Part shown: positions 41,707 to 57,293 of the stretch, in pieces
Layout of the letters: every line of letters starts with the position of its first letter
How positions within the stretch are numbered: the stretch's first letter is position 1
Origin: Paraphysomonas bandaiensis
Lineage: Eukaryota; Chrysophyceae
Direction of reading: 5' to 3'
Length of the DNA stretch: 64,000 bases
Assembly (NCBI GenBank): GCA_965644295.1
Contig: CBFFRP010000425.1
Span: 1-64,000 of the forward strand
The notes under the pieces: model-generated
Database searches by the model: none
What the model was told of the DNA's origin: nothing
The model's input: the letters and a program-made list of their open reading frames with translations, nothing else
Made by a program: the position numbers and the translations under genes

Positions 41707-41923
41707 TCCCTTTCTATGATCGAGAAATACAGATACTGTACGTGTTCACGTGCCTACATTTTGCGAATAGGCATAAATATATATGGGTTCCCGTTTTCAT
41801 CTTCATATCGTAGGAACCTACGACAATGTACGTGCATTTTTGCAGAATTCTGTATACACTCTGTACATGTCCATACGTGTATACTGTTGTATACACTGAC
41901 AAAAGCAGTCGACATCCGTATCA

Positions 41924-42808
41924 TGTATGTATGTATGTATGTATGTATGTATGTATGTATGTATGTATGTATGTATGTATGTATGTATGTATGTATGTAT
42001 GTATGTATGTATGTATGTACTTATGTATGTATGTATGTATGTATGTACTTATGTATGTATGTATGTATGTATGTATGTATGTATGTATGTATGTATGTAT
42101 GTATGTATGCACGCATGTACGCATGCATGTATGTATGTATTTATGTACGTATGTATGTATGTATTTATGTATGTATGTATGTATGTATGTATGTATGTAT
42201 GTATGTATGTACGTATGTTATGTATGTATGTATGTATGTATGTATGTATGTATGTATGTTTGTATGTATGTATGTATGTATGTATGTATGTATGTACGTA
42301 CGTATAGTATGTATGTATGTATGTATGTATGTATGTATGTATGTATGTATGTGTATGTATGTATGTATGTATGTATGTATGTATGTATGTATGTATGTAT
42401 GTATGTATGTATGTATGTATGTATGTATGTATGTATGTATGTATGTATGTATGTATGTATGTATGTATGTATGTATGTATGTATGTATGTATGTATGTAT
42501 GTATGTATGTATGTATGTATGTATGTATGTATGTATGTATGTATGTATGTATGTATGTATGTATGTATGTATGTATGTATGTATGTATGTATGTATGTAT
42601 GTATGTATGTATGTATGTATGTATGTATGTATGTATGTATGTATGTATGTATGTATGTATGTATGTATGTATGTATGTATGTATGTATGTATGTATGTAT
42701 GTATGTATGTATGTATGTATGTATGTATGTATGTATGTATGTATGTATGTATGTATGTATGTATGTATGTATGTATGTATGTATGTATGTATGTATGTAT
42801 GTATGTAT
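41924..42808. repeat. (TATG)n microsatellite, about 885 bp
   Basis: Same tetranucleotide as the 30-kb array but in the opposite orientation. The first ~430 bp carry many variants (ACTTATG, GCACGCATG, one-base slips near 42219 and 42350). From about 42354 to 42808 the repeat is pure. It ends ~390 bp upstream of the NADPH oxidase start codon. Open frames across it are artefacts. Confidence 0.98.
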
Positions 42809-43194
42809 GAATATGTAGATTTTCTATGGAATTTTGGAGAGGGGTGTTTGGAACTCCTGGATGAGTACACGGCATACCGGCTACACTCCATATTAGCGGC
42901 TACATACAGTACAGGGTTGGAGTATCTGTGTGACATATGCAGGCAGATAGATATGTGGGTATGTCTGCATGCTGATGTGAGAGGGATGTGCATGTAGATG
43001 GATCATGCACTCACCATGATATAAGATCTGCACTATCATGACACACCTCATCCCTCCTACGACTACACAGATAGTCTAATCTATCCACATGACGGCAGAT
43101 GTCTCCTGTGTGTGTGTGTATACTGCAAGGGCCCTCTAGACATATATATACATAGATATATAGACATACATACTCCTATAGACGACCATAGAGT
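42809..43194 (+). promoter_or_regulatory. NADPH oxidase 5' flank
   Basis: 386 bp between the microsatellite and the start codon. It holds a GTGTGTGTGTA run near 43110 and TATATATA near 43145, the latter about 50 bp before the ATG and a possible TATA-like element. Confidence 0.35.
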
Positions 43195-45618
43195 ATGGAG
43201 GACCACTTGACTGTCAACAACATCTCATCCAAACATCGACTTATTGCTGAAGAAATACAAGATCTATCAGAGAGTGTATTCTCTGTATGGGATCGTTATG
43301 ATGAGGGGGTCGTCTACTCTGATGATATACTGCACTCTACAGGTGTAGACGATGAAGAGTTTGGATTGGCTTTAGCTCGTATATTAGGAAATGATAATTG
43401 CGGTCGGATATATAAAGAGAATCTTGAGAACTGCTTGAAGATTCTGCTGTATGGTAACATGGAGTCTAAAGTCAAGATATTTGTGGATTTCATGACTCGA
43501 GATGCATCAGGAAACATATCACAAGAGACAGTGTTGCATTACTTAAAGGTTGCTGATGGAAGATTTCTGTCTAGACTTGGTTTGGTCGATGGTACTGGAG
43601 CGAAGCGCTCTCTGAAGTACGATGACGTTCTGCTTTTGTTTCAGCGATCTGAACGAGGCATGGATACAATTAATACTTTTTGCAAGCAAATTTTGAGAGT
43701 TTTAACAAAACACACTGGTAATAAAAAGGCAAAGTCCTTCTTTCAGCCTCCTGAGTCATTTAGTTGGAGCATATATACCGATGATATATTTCGAATTCTC
43801 CGTCTTCAGGTCTCAGGCCCGAGAATGTACAAAGCCTTCTTAGCTTGTCTCCAAATATTCCTCTGGCTGTATAATTTCAACTATTACCTTTCCACTCGCC
43901 ATGCACTCTCATTTTGTGTTGCCAAAGGGTTCGGACTGAATCTTCGTGTATTGACGCTGATTTTGTATTTTAGTATGGCTCGTAGTACGCTCAATATGCT
44001 CCACAATTTACGAATGCTGAAGCCGGTACTATTCGTTGGGTTTCATATCAACTTGCACTCGTATTGTGGGTTTTGTACTGCACTACATGCTATCGGTCAC
44101 GCCGTTTCTCATGTGGTGTACCAGACCATGCATCGGGAGGGTGGAATTGTGCAGTCTTTCAAGCAGCGTTCCCTCCTCCGGTTATTGGTTTTGGGTCGGT
44201 GGGACCAGTATGACTCCTCAGTACTTGATGGGGACGCAATTACTGGAACTATATTGTTAGCAATGATTATTGTAATGACTTGCACGGCACTTCTGCGCGG
44301 GCTTGGGTCGTGGTGGTACTCTCTCTTTAGCAACACACACCTTCTCTATGTAGGATGGATAATTTTCATCGCACTGCACGTACCAACATTGTGGCCCTAT
44401 TTTCTATCCATTACACTTCTAATGCTGCTTGATCGTGGCTACGATACCTTTTTGCTCACTCTACACTCTACGCTAGCCTTCAGCCGTCCCTGCAGTGGTG
44501 GTGTTACATTTCTGTCTATCCCGTATACTCAGCACAATCCACATCCTGGGGCGTACTATCGTATCAAGGTTCCGTCCATATCTGCAGTAGAGTGGCACCC
44601 TTTTTCTCTAGCTGGCAGTAAATCATCTTATCACCTTACATTCTTTGCAGCGTCATCAGGAGACTGGACACGACGTCTATACGACCTTGTTTCTGATCCG
44701 ACGGCCAGGGTTGCTGCGCGTGTACAGGTTTGTTAGGATTAATATTAAGGGGAAATGTAACTCATACTATTTAGGTTCAAGGACCGTTTTATGCTCCCGC
44801 AAAGGATGCACTTAGACATCCCACGGCCTCTGTACTGCTAGTGGCAAGTGGGATAGGTATTACCCCATTTTTTAGTGTTATCGCCACTAAAGTGACTGAT
44901 GAATATGTACACGAATCTGGTGAGTAGATGTACCATGTTAAACGCTTATGTTTACGTAGCGACATTGTCGCTTGCAGACAGAGAACTGTATGAAGATTTG
45001 TTTGATGAAGGCGTAATGACACGGGGGGAGAGCTCATCCGCATTTGACTCACTTTTACTGGATAGGCCAGGTGCTGCAACCAACTCCGCAGATGACGTCA
45101 AAACCTTGCGGTTGGTCTGGACAATTCGGGATGCCCTACAACTCATGTTTTATCTCGACTATGTCTACCACCTTGTCAAACATCAAAGCCATTTGCGGAC
45201 TCCAGTAGTTCATGTTGATGTTTACTTGACTGGACTTGGTTCTCGAACGGACCCGGAGCATATGGTCGCGCAAACACTATTTCTACTCTGTGTGTCTGGT
45301 CAATTGAGTGACAATATGACGATACACTTTGGGAGACCTAATATAAAGAAAATAGTGAGGGATATTGATCCTGATGAAGTGTATTACTGTGGTGGAAACG
45401 TGCTTGGCGAAACTGTGAACGAAGTATGTAACGATGCTAACGTGACGTTTAAAGCCGAAAGCTTTGATACAAGTGACAACAGCATCGCTAAAAGTCTTTC
45501 CAAGTTTCTTTTTCCTCCTAAATCTAGCAAACTATCGTTTTCTCATGCAAAAACGAGGGCAGAGTCGTATTCATCGGGGTATTATTCGTACACCAAGAAG
45601 CATTCATCTCTTTGGTGA
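43195..45618 (+). CDS. NADPH oxidase (NOX/RBOH family), 772 aa, 3 exons
   Basis: Exons 43195-44727, 44775-44919, 44978-45618, with introns of 47 and 58 nt and TGA stop. Residues 1-200 are a helical regulatory region with degenerate EF-hand loops (e.g. TRDASGNIS). The membrane core has the bis-heme histidines with exact family spacing: H288/H302 (H-x13-H) and H382/H395 (H-x12-H). The FAD site is HPFSLAGS (~468). The NADPH site includes GPFYAPA and LLVASGIGITPFF. The C-terminal nicotinamide region has YYCGG. The enzyme moves electrons from cytosolic NADPH across the membrane to O2, giving superoxide. Ca2+ control is uncertain because the EF loops lack several ligands. A ferric reductase is the main alternative, but the H-x12-H spacing in the second pair favours NOX. 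Confidence 0.9.
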
Positions 45619-45733
45619 ATATTATTTTTGTAGAGTAGTTGCGAATTGTTAATATATCCGTAATTAAAATAGAAACATCATTTTATCGTTAGAAAATGAA
45701 TGCAGCATTGTGCCTTTATTTTATACCTTTCAC

Positions 45734-46860
45734 CAGGGCTGTGTATCAAGTAATTGTCAATTATTGAAATTGGGACAACAAATCATGATTACAATTACAA
45801 TAATAGATTCCAGCTTGCTTCAGATTAATTGATTTTAAAAATACCATCTATTTGTCATGTTGTTTATAAAAAGCAGCATTTGTGTTGTTATAAAACCCGA
45901 AGATTGTTCAAAGACCCACAACAAAGTCGGACTCGCACCTTTTCGTGGTGTCCTGGGGATAGTACCGGAAAGATTCTCTCTCTGGGAACTAGCGTGAGCC
46001 ACAAACATAGTCAGCAGATATTCTTCTGCAAACTCATACCGAAATGCTTGTGTGGTACAAGGGCCACCAATAAGTGTCACTTGTGTAGACGTCTTTGGGC
46101 CCTGACGAATAAACAGGCATCCGGGAATGGGCCCACCTCAAGGGTAACCGGGTTATTGGGCTGCCTGCTGAAGTCAAGCATCCAAGATGTTCGCCTTAAG
46201 AACTCAGAGCGGAAGTGTCACCATCGCACCTTGGTGCTTGCGACGACGCACAAGCAGCTTCCGTAGCGTTACTTAGTAGGATAAAACAAGTGTGTACTGA
46301 TTAGTTACAGGTAGAGGTCTAACTAGTTTGTCTAGCATTAATCTAGCTACTAAGTTGGTGCAGATTTTTAACGCCTATTTATTGCTAATAATAAGACTTT
46401 CAATATTGTTCGAAGACAAAGCGGTAACCGCGAAAATAAAAATGAAACAACGAAGACGTGTCATTAGAGACGTGGCAATGCCGGGAGTGCCTTGTAGAGA
46501 AAAGTGTTCTGTCTGAGAGTCAAAAGAAGGGATATGGGTGAAGCAACCAATTATTTAGCGTTAAGAAACTTCTTGTAAGTCACCGCAAGCACCAAGGTGC
46601 AACTCCATTTGCTCTATCGCTCAAAGCAAATGCCTTGTGTGAACAAGCAGGTTGTTGGTATACTTTTGACATCTGCTTACTTCAGGGGCTATTTGTTTCT
46701 ATCTAGTCACTTGCGATCATGCGGGTTGGTTCTGACGTGATAAGCGTCTAATTCCAAGTGAAATAGAGCACGCCAAAGGACGACTTGAAATTCTTTCAAA
46801 GTGACAACGAAGTCTCACTTACCCCGACGGAAAACGATTAAAAATAATAAAAGTGAGAGT
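45734..46860. mobile_element. hAT family B copy interrupted by repeat R
   Basis: Left end CAGGGCTGTGTATCAAG at 45734, followed by the GGGACAACAAATCATGATTACAATT subterminal region. An internal segment at ~46705-46735 (CACTTGCGATCATGCGGGTT) matches ~34170 in the 33.5-kb element. Between them sits repeat R (45919-46405), so R inserted into this hAT copy. The right terminus was not located. Confidence 0.55.
45919..46405 (+). repeat. Interspersed repeat R, copy 4 (near full length)
   Basis: Runs from CAACAAAGTCGGACTCGCACC to GCTAATAATAAGACTTTCAA, about 487 bp. Includes CTTTTCGTGGTGTCCTGGGG, GACGTCTTTGGGCCCTGACG, GGGCTGCCTGCTGAAGTC and GCACCTTGGTGCTTGCG. No intact protein is encoded. Length and copy pattern suggest a SINE-like or other non-autonomous repeat. 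Confidence 0.85.
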
Positions 46861-47374
46861 ATAGTTCAGAATGACTACACTGCTCAACGTTTGATGGTAA
46901 CAAGCAGCGGATACCACAGCATGAAGCCCGTGCTAACATGTATTTCACATATTATAGTGCCAATCTTGTTATAGCCCTTTATCCATTCCGAATTTTCGGT
47001 GTAAAAAAGTGATAAAATGCAATCCCATGATATACACAGCATCATTTAACTACTGTATTAGTTATTCAATAGCCACACTAGGGATAATTCTTATTATAAC
47101 GATATAAAAAGTACTATATATCCGCGCCGCATATTATATATGCTGCGAGCATACATCTAGATAATATACATATCGCAAGCTCTTGAAAAGCCCAACAGTT
47201 CGGCAGGTAATATCAATAACGCCATGGCGAGTGTAAATTCATCTGCTATCCTGTTGATAATGTCCCTGCAAGCCACCTCCAGCAGCGGAACGTATTCTTT
47301 TATTGATTTGGCGATTTTTTATTGCCCCGTGGTCTCTCTCAGCCGCCTGCAAACACATCAAAAAGCGAAACGCA
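46861..47374. other. Intergenic, nothing recognised
   Basis: 3' flank of the convergent coiled-coil gene, AT-rich. Confidence 0.35.
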
Positions 47375-50090
47375 CTATGCACAGAAACTAACCGCAGAAG
47401 CTACAGGTGGGAGGGACTCCATAGAGTTACGGAGAATGTTCACCTCAGTATTGGTGCGCAGTGTAGGAGTACTCTTCGAGGACTGGGGACGACCATAGGC
47501 GGGGCCGGATGTTGCAGGACGGGAAATACTCGGTTTGTTCGGTGAGCCTGATCTCTCCTCAGATTTATCGTAGCCTACCTGGTTGAAAGATCTACTAGGA
47601 CTGTCAGGTCCGTCTGCAACCCCGAATGGGTTAACGGGTTTGTCGCATACCAAGCATTTGTGCATTGCAGCCGCCTTTCCACTTGATGGATCGCCAATGG
47701 ATCCAGAGAGAATTGACAAAAGACGTTCTACCTCCATGTGGTCAGCTTTCTTCTTCAGCTTTTCGTTGAAAGAGTCTCGATCCACGGCAGACTTGCGAAC
47801 AGCCTTTACTTCATCTAGTAACGCTTGTAGTGCAACTTCGATCTCAGACCTAGGGACATAAGAAGCCACACCTTTCTGTAAGTCTTGGAACTGAGTATAC
47901 AGTAATTCAAATCGATTATTCAACTCATCGTTGTCAAGTCCTGAGTTGCTGCTCATTGATTGAATCATTTTAGATGCGTTTGATGCATTCTTGACAAGCA
48001 TTTCACGCATAGAGTCAATCTCATCAGCAACATGTTCTCTGAACTTCTGGAGTTCTTGGCAAGAAACTTTCTTCAGGTTCAAACTATCGAGCGCCTTTTG
48101 ATCCGCTTTTAAGGTAAGAGCGATGCGAAGTTCATCCTCCAGATTGTGCACACTTGACGAACTAACCTTGTCGCTAAGAGCATACTCCATCGCCGTCAGT
48201 CGGCTTTGTAAGGCAACCTTATCAATTCCTTCGTCTAAAAATGCTGTGGTTTTCTTTCGTGCTGTTGCAAGGAACTCAGGTAGCTTTGTAACCGTGTAGG
48301 ACACCGCCATAGGGGTACCTAATGGTCTCCGCTCTACAGTATCCCGGACCTCTTCCTCCATTTGACCAATCTCAATGCTATCTTCCCGCAGCTCATCCAG
48401 TAATGGCGATAGCTTTAGCAGTACCTCCTCCTTGTTCTCCTGCATCGAGTTTTCCATGAGCTCATTTGCACTCTTCACCTTATGTCGGAATGAAGTAAGT
48501 CTTCGATGAATATCATCAGGTTCCGCCTGCATTTGCTTCGTGACGTAATCCATCTTCGCAACCTTTTTGTCAAGTTCCTCAAACACTTTCTCCCATATGT
48601 CTCTCGTTTCAAATATGATGGCTCGGAATGCCCGATCCGTCTGCTCTGCGTGATTGTACTCCACAGCTATTGGGCGGTTCTTTACCTCATCCAACGTCAG
48701 CTCAAGCTCCTTTATCGTATCTTGCAGGGCCTTCACCTGATTAGACAGTCGCCTTTCATTCTCCGACTGTGCCTCAACTTTAGAAAGAACAGCTTCCTTA
48801 AGAGTATTCTCTAGGTACTCGATACGTTCCAACACAAACTCGTCTATCATAACCCTCGAGTCCATGCTCCCCTCCATAGACCCTTCTTCCAAATTATGCA
48901 CATCTCCCTGAGGTATTGGAACAGGAGACGTTTGTGTCCCTTCTGTATTGGTATCTGTGTCAGGTGAAATAGACAATTGGTGTGTAGGTGATTTGCGTTC
49001 TTTGATTTGTTTCTTCAGGGATGCTACACGAGGGCTCTCATGAGCCTTGCCTGATTTGGGGCGGCCAACCTCAAAATTATCCATTGCAAAATCCCCTAGT
49101 GGGGCGCTGAGGATATCAGCTATAGCATCACCATTCTCTCCGACTGGAGACAGAGGCTCAGCAGAGGCAGTGCCAGACCTACGTGCAGAGGCACTACCGC
49201 TGCCGATTCCAACAGTTGCAAGAGCATTTATTTTCTGGTCCATTACTCGAAGGGCTTTCTCTATTCTACTCTGTACACCAGTAAGCATCTCTGCATTTTT
49301 CTCGACTTTAGTTATCCGGCGATGCTGATTTTCTTGGGTTCGCTCAAGCTGCACAAGCTTAGTAGTAAGCTCATCAAACCTGAAGAAGAAATATCAGTCA
49401 CAGTTATCTGCTCAAACGCCAAATATCTCACTTATCCTGCGTCTGTCTATCTGCTGTGAGGGCTTTCTTCAATGCCTGGTTCGTCATCTCTTGGGCCATC
49501 ATTTTCCCCTCAAGGCTCTTAAGGCGCGCATTCATGACTTGCAGAACATCGGCCGGTGCCATGTCTTTGGTGATAGGAGGAAATTCCGTTGCAGGACTTG
49601 AGATCTTTGTCATCAGCGTCTCAAGCGACTCCTGAAATGTCAACTGTAGATATATAAATTAACTTCATGAAGGAGTTATATTCGTAAATAAATTTACTTC
49701 AAGGGCACCCTGGAGATTCTGCAGTTCTTTCCTAGTCGTCGACCGCAGATCGACGAGATCTCTCTGCAGGTCACTGCACTGTGTTGAGGTCAGATCCATA
49801 ACATTCTTCCCCATTTGAGCATGTGCAAAAAGAGCATCATCAAGTGCTTCTTTCTGTTCATCTCTCGCTCGTTCAAGTTTTTCAATCGCCGCATTGTGTT
49901 TCTCAACAGCACTCGCTAAGCTGATAACACGCGACCCGCCACCCGCCACCTCCTTATACTTAGACTCACTATTGCATCATATCAATGAGATCAACACATA
50001 CAGAGGGAGTGTATCTTACATCTGTCCGAGAACATGCGTTAAAGTGGAACTAAACTCAGAGAGTTTATTTATTTCTTGTGGGTCGATCAT
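47375..50090 (-). CDS. QRICH2/DUF4795-like coiled-coil protein, probably flagellar (852 aa, 4 exons)
   Basis: Exons 50090-50020, 49968-49698, 49643-49432, 49379-47375, with introns of 51, 54 and 52 nt, all in frame to a TAG stop. The start MIDPQEINKL lies in a small first exon. Residues ~30-110 and most of 170-740 are coiled coil. A polar linker (~190-320) is rich in S, P and T. Near residue 757 a short motif KCLVCDKPVNPF ends the coiled coil, like the cysteine-containing end of the DUF4795 domain in sperm-flagellar QRICH2. The ~90-residue tail is disordered (SPSRSF, RPATSG). By analogy it would sit in an axonemal central-pair or radial structure. Coiled-coil length alone is certain; the family match rests on one motif. 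Confidence 0.68.
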
Positions 50091-50730
50091 ACTGTGAAGA
50101 GATGTGAGTGGAGCCGATGATATGATATGCGCGGTGGCCGATACAGGCCCGCGCTATATGGATGTGTATTAGCTATTGACGATTATAGAGGTGATCCAGA
50201 GGGGCTTATCTGAGACTCGTGCAGATGATGTCACGCATAGCTTAATATGCATATATATGTATGCATGTACGTCTATGTATGTATGTGTGAGTGGATGTGT
50301 ACATGTGTATGTTGTATGTATGTATGTATGTATGTATGTATATGTATGTATACGTCTGTATGTAGATGGCCGTTACATTGTGTGTAGTACTGCTCTATAT
50401 TCTTTGACATGACCAGCAGCAGATGGAGGAATACGTGTCTGTATTTTCCACTGTAACATACTTAACGGACATTTGTACTACAGCAGTTCAGTCCAGCAGT
50501 ACATACTCCAGACATGTCTACTTGCTGTAGTATACAAATACAGCAAGTAGACACCGCTAAAGATACACCGAACATACCATACGCATACATACTACGTACA
50601 TAGCTCCACTACCTCATACACATCCACATGCATACACACACATGCCTATACATACATAGACACAGCGGTGCATCCTCTCATCATATCTACCTGCCAACCT
50701 ACCAACCAATACATACATAAATCACACAAG
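50091..50730. promoter_or_regulatory. Divergent promoter region (coiled-coil gene - / UGPase-PGM +)
   Basis: 640 bp between head-to-head starts. It contains GTATGTATGTATGTATGTAT (about 50317-50341) and a second ACATACATA block just before the ATG at 50731. An inverted CTACTTGCTGTAGTAT / TACAGCAAGTAG pair at 50517-50552 could fold into a hairpin. Confidence 0.5.
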
Positions 50731-54401
<3,671 letters not shown>

Positions 54402-55329
54402 GTGCAGAATTGGGCGGTTAAAGTATTGCACGTTGTTGTTGTAGACGTGCTCTAGAAGTGAATTGATACCAGGTTACAATCTGGTTATTATCTGCAGAAG
54501 TTATAACTGACTAAAAATATCTTATTTCCCAACAAGTATGTTGTTGCTATGTGTGTATTAACATTTCGTTATGATTGGCAGTAGATATGTGTGTCTGCCC
54601 TGCACAACATCTAGTTGTTTCGTCAGTAGCATATCATATCATAACACAGAGTGGTGACTATTCGAGCATAGCATGACTTTGTCTATTTCAAAACACGCTG
54701 TATATCTCGATCATCTGAGCTTGGGCTACACTTTCTGCTTCTTTATCTCCTAGAATAGTCACGTGGCCTTTGTATCGAAGTAATTATGGAAATAAGATTT
54801 AGATGGTATTATATATTATACTTCGAATAATTGCAAGACACGGTTGAATAGGACATCAGAACATTAGCGTATCTTGTATAGTCTGGTAATTATACAGTCA
54901 ATTGATATTTCTTTGTATTATCTAGTTTTATTCATGCGTTGTGAGATATACATGAATCAATGAATCATGATATCTTAATATATGGATCAGGGATCAAAAT
55001 GTCTCAAAATATACTAATTGTCTAATTGTACATATGGAAGTTTTAAAATTCCAACAGCGTTGAAAAAGGAGCTTCTAAAGAACGAATAATACTGCTGGTA
55101 GACTTTTGTGTGTTTGAATTGAGCCAGTAGAAAGGTGCATCTAATAAGTTGAAAAAGTGTATCAAGCTGAACCATATGTAGAACTATCGCTTTTTAAAGT
55201 ATGTGAAGGAAAAGTTTCCTGTTTCTCTGCGTGTGTTTTGCATGAGCTTCTTAAGCGGGTGTTATGACCTGTATCTTTCTGCAATAAGTATTCAGTGTCA
55301 GAGTTAGTGATCAGCACATTGTACAACAT
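54402..55329. other. Intergenic, nothing recognised
   Basis: AT-rich 3' flank of the fusion gene. Confidence 0.4.
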
Positions 55330-55650
55330 TTTGATTGGTCGACCCGCCAAAGAAATGCATACATTTTGTTACTGCACGACAGGACGAGGGAAAAATTATT
55401 GTTAAACTGTGTCCCATCAATAAAATTGCAATACTTATATAACCGACCCAACAGTACTATTAATATATTGTATTGCTATATATATTAGTATCGGTAATCA
55501 GATAAAAAGACATGCGTATATACTCATCTTCAGTTATCATTACCACATTCATACAAAATCAATAAAAATATGCATGTGTCGATCAGCTTGTAGAACAGCA
55601 TCACATTATAAGTGTAGTAGGATGTATACTCTTGCGTAGCACTGAGCTAA
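55330..55650. repeat. Repeat related to 16.64-17.83 kb
   Basis: Shares TGATTGGTCGACC(C/G)GCCAAA with the hAT family A interior (~16945). Also shares GTCCCATCAATAAAA, GACCCAACA and AGTGTAGTAGGATG with the flanks of that element, in the same order. Confidence 0.55.
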
Positions 55651-55839
55651 CACGCATTAACATGCATTGGAAGTATGAAGTATATACTACATGTATCTTG
55701 GATATATCAAATTTGTTTAAGCAGAGTAGTTACCGGAAGCAGTGAAGTCGGCTTCCACAAGCGCGGGTGCTACGTTAGATAATGACTGTTTTATCTCCAT
55801 GCCCACAGCGCGAGTGAGGATATGAATAATAATTTCACC

Positions 55840-56345
55840 CTCAACAAAGTCGGACTCGCACCTTTTCGTGGTGTTCTGGGGGATAAGTACCGGAGTTATT
55901 TCTCTGGGAAACTAACGTGAGCCGCAAACATAGTCAGCGGATATTCTTCTGCCCACTCATAGCCGAATGCTTGTGTGGTACAAGGGACACCAATAAGTGT
56001 CACTTGTGTAGACGTCTTTGGGCCCTGACGAATAAACAGGCATCCGGGAATGGGTCCACCTCAAGGGCATCCGGGACAGGGCCCACCTGAAGGGTAACCG
56101 GGGTATTAGGCTGCCTGCTGAAGTCATGCATCCGGGATGTTCACCTTAAGAACTCAGAGCGGAAGTGGTCGCACCTTGGTGCTTGCGGCGACGCACAAGC
56201 AGCTTCCGTAGCGTTAAATAGTAGGATAAAAAAAGTGTGTACTGATTAGTTACAGGTAGAGGTCTAACTAGTTTGTCTAGCATTCATCTAGCTACTAAGT
56301 TAGTGCAGGTTTTTAACGCCTATTGCTAATAATAAGACTTTCAAT
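55840..56345 (+). repeat. Interspersed repeat R, copy 5 (near full length)
   Basis: CTCAACAAAGTCGGACTCGC through GCTAATAATAAGACTTTCAA. Compared with the 46-kb copy it has an internal duplication of the CATCCGGGA...CCACCT(C/G)AAGG segment. Confidence 0.85.
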
Positions 56346-57293
56346 ATATGAATAATAATTTCAAACCATTAACTGTTGATATTCCTAAAAGGATCAGATT
56401 CAACCCATACTTAATGTTGTTGCATCAAACATCAAACTAATTTAACACATTGCACTGGGAATATAGTAATATGTTTCGATGTTAATCGTTGTGTTCCAGC
56501 GGGTTGCAACGCTAGATACGCCACTAAGATCATTACCCTAATTAGTAAGTTCTGCTGCCACATAAGCTACACACTGACAGTACACCACATGTAGATTGAC
56601 ACAAGACAATGTCAAACATTTCATCGTTTCAACACTCAAACGGCCGTTAGTCACACCACACCCATGAACTTATAAGCTGCATATCGATATATAGTTTTGA
56701 ATGTACTGTAGCAGTGTCTGTATGTTCAGATGTCTGGTTGACAGTTGAACAGCTTAACACCACTGCAGTGAGATGGACTACTCCTTCTTCCTCTCGATCT
56801 TATTCATCATCTCATACCATACCATGGCACACACTGCACACACTGCTCGATGTCATCATATCAATATGCATATAGAGCCATAGATATAGATATCTAGTCT
56901 ATGCATATATCCTCCTCTGTAGATATCAGTGTACTGCAGGATCCTAGAATAGAAATCCCCATTTTTTCACTTTATAAACCTTGAAAAATTGAAAATTGCA
57001 ATTTTTAGTATGCTGTGCAACCATAATATCCAGGTACTGTATTCTATTGTATTTACTGTATACATGCGAACCGTTTCGTCGATAGTCCTGCTGTGTGTGT
57101 GTGTATCTACAGGCGTGTGTGTGTATGTATGTATGTATGTGTGTACGTGTATGACGATACGGATAGTGGTCGTCACTGTGTGCACGGCCATTGCATGCAA
57201 CCATCTCATTGCAGTTGTTCTTCTTCTGATACTTCCATAACAGACAACTTCTATATCCTTTCATTGCATAAAGTGTGTACACTTTACGATAAG
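56346..57293. other. Intergenic / 5' flank of the ankyrin gene
   Basis: No gene seen. GTGTGTATGTATGTATGTATG lies at 57117-57137, about 160 bp before the start codon. Confidence 0.45.

Noticed and set aside
41716-42997. Long open frames across the TATG array
   Set aside because: Same microsatellite artefact as at 30 kb.
45829-46266. ORF inside repeat R (also at 59572-59817)
   Set aside because: Similarity between the two frames only reflects copies of the same repeat. Other copies carry frameshifts and stops, so no conserved protein.
57093-57293. Extended N-terminus of the ankyrin protein (frame open from 57093)
   Set aside because: The upstream frame starts with a non-ATG codon in a GTGTATG repeat. 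The ATG at 57294 (MSENEAP) gives a normal ankyrin protein start.
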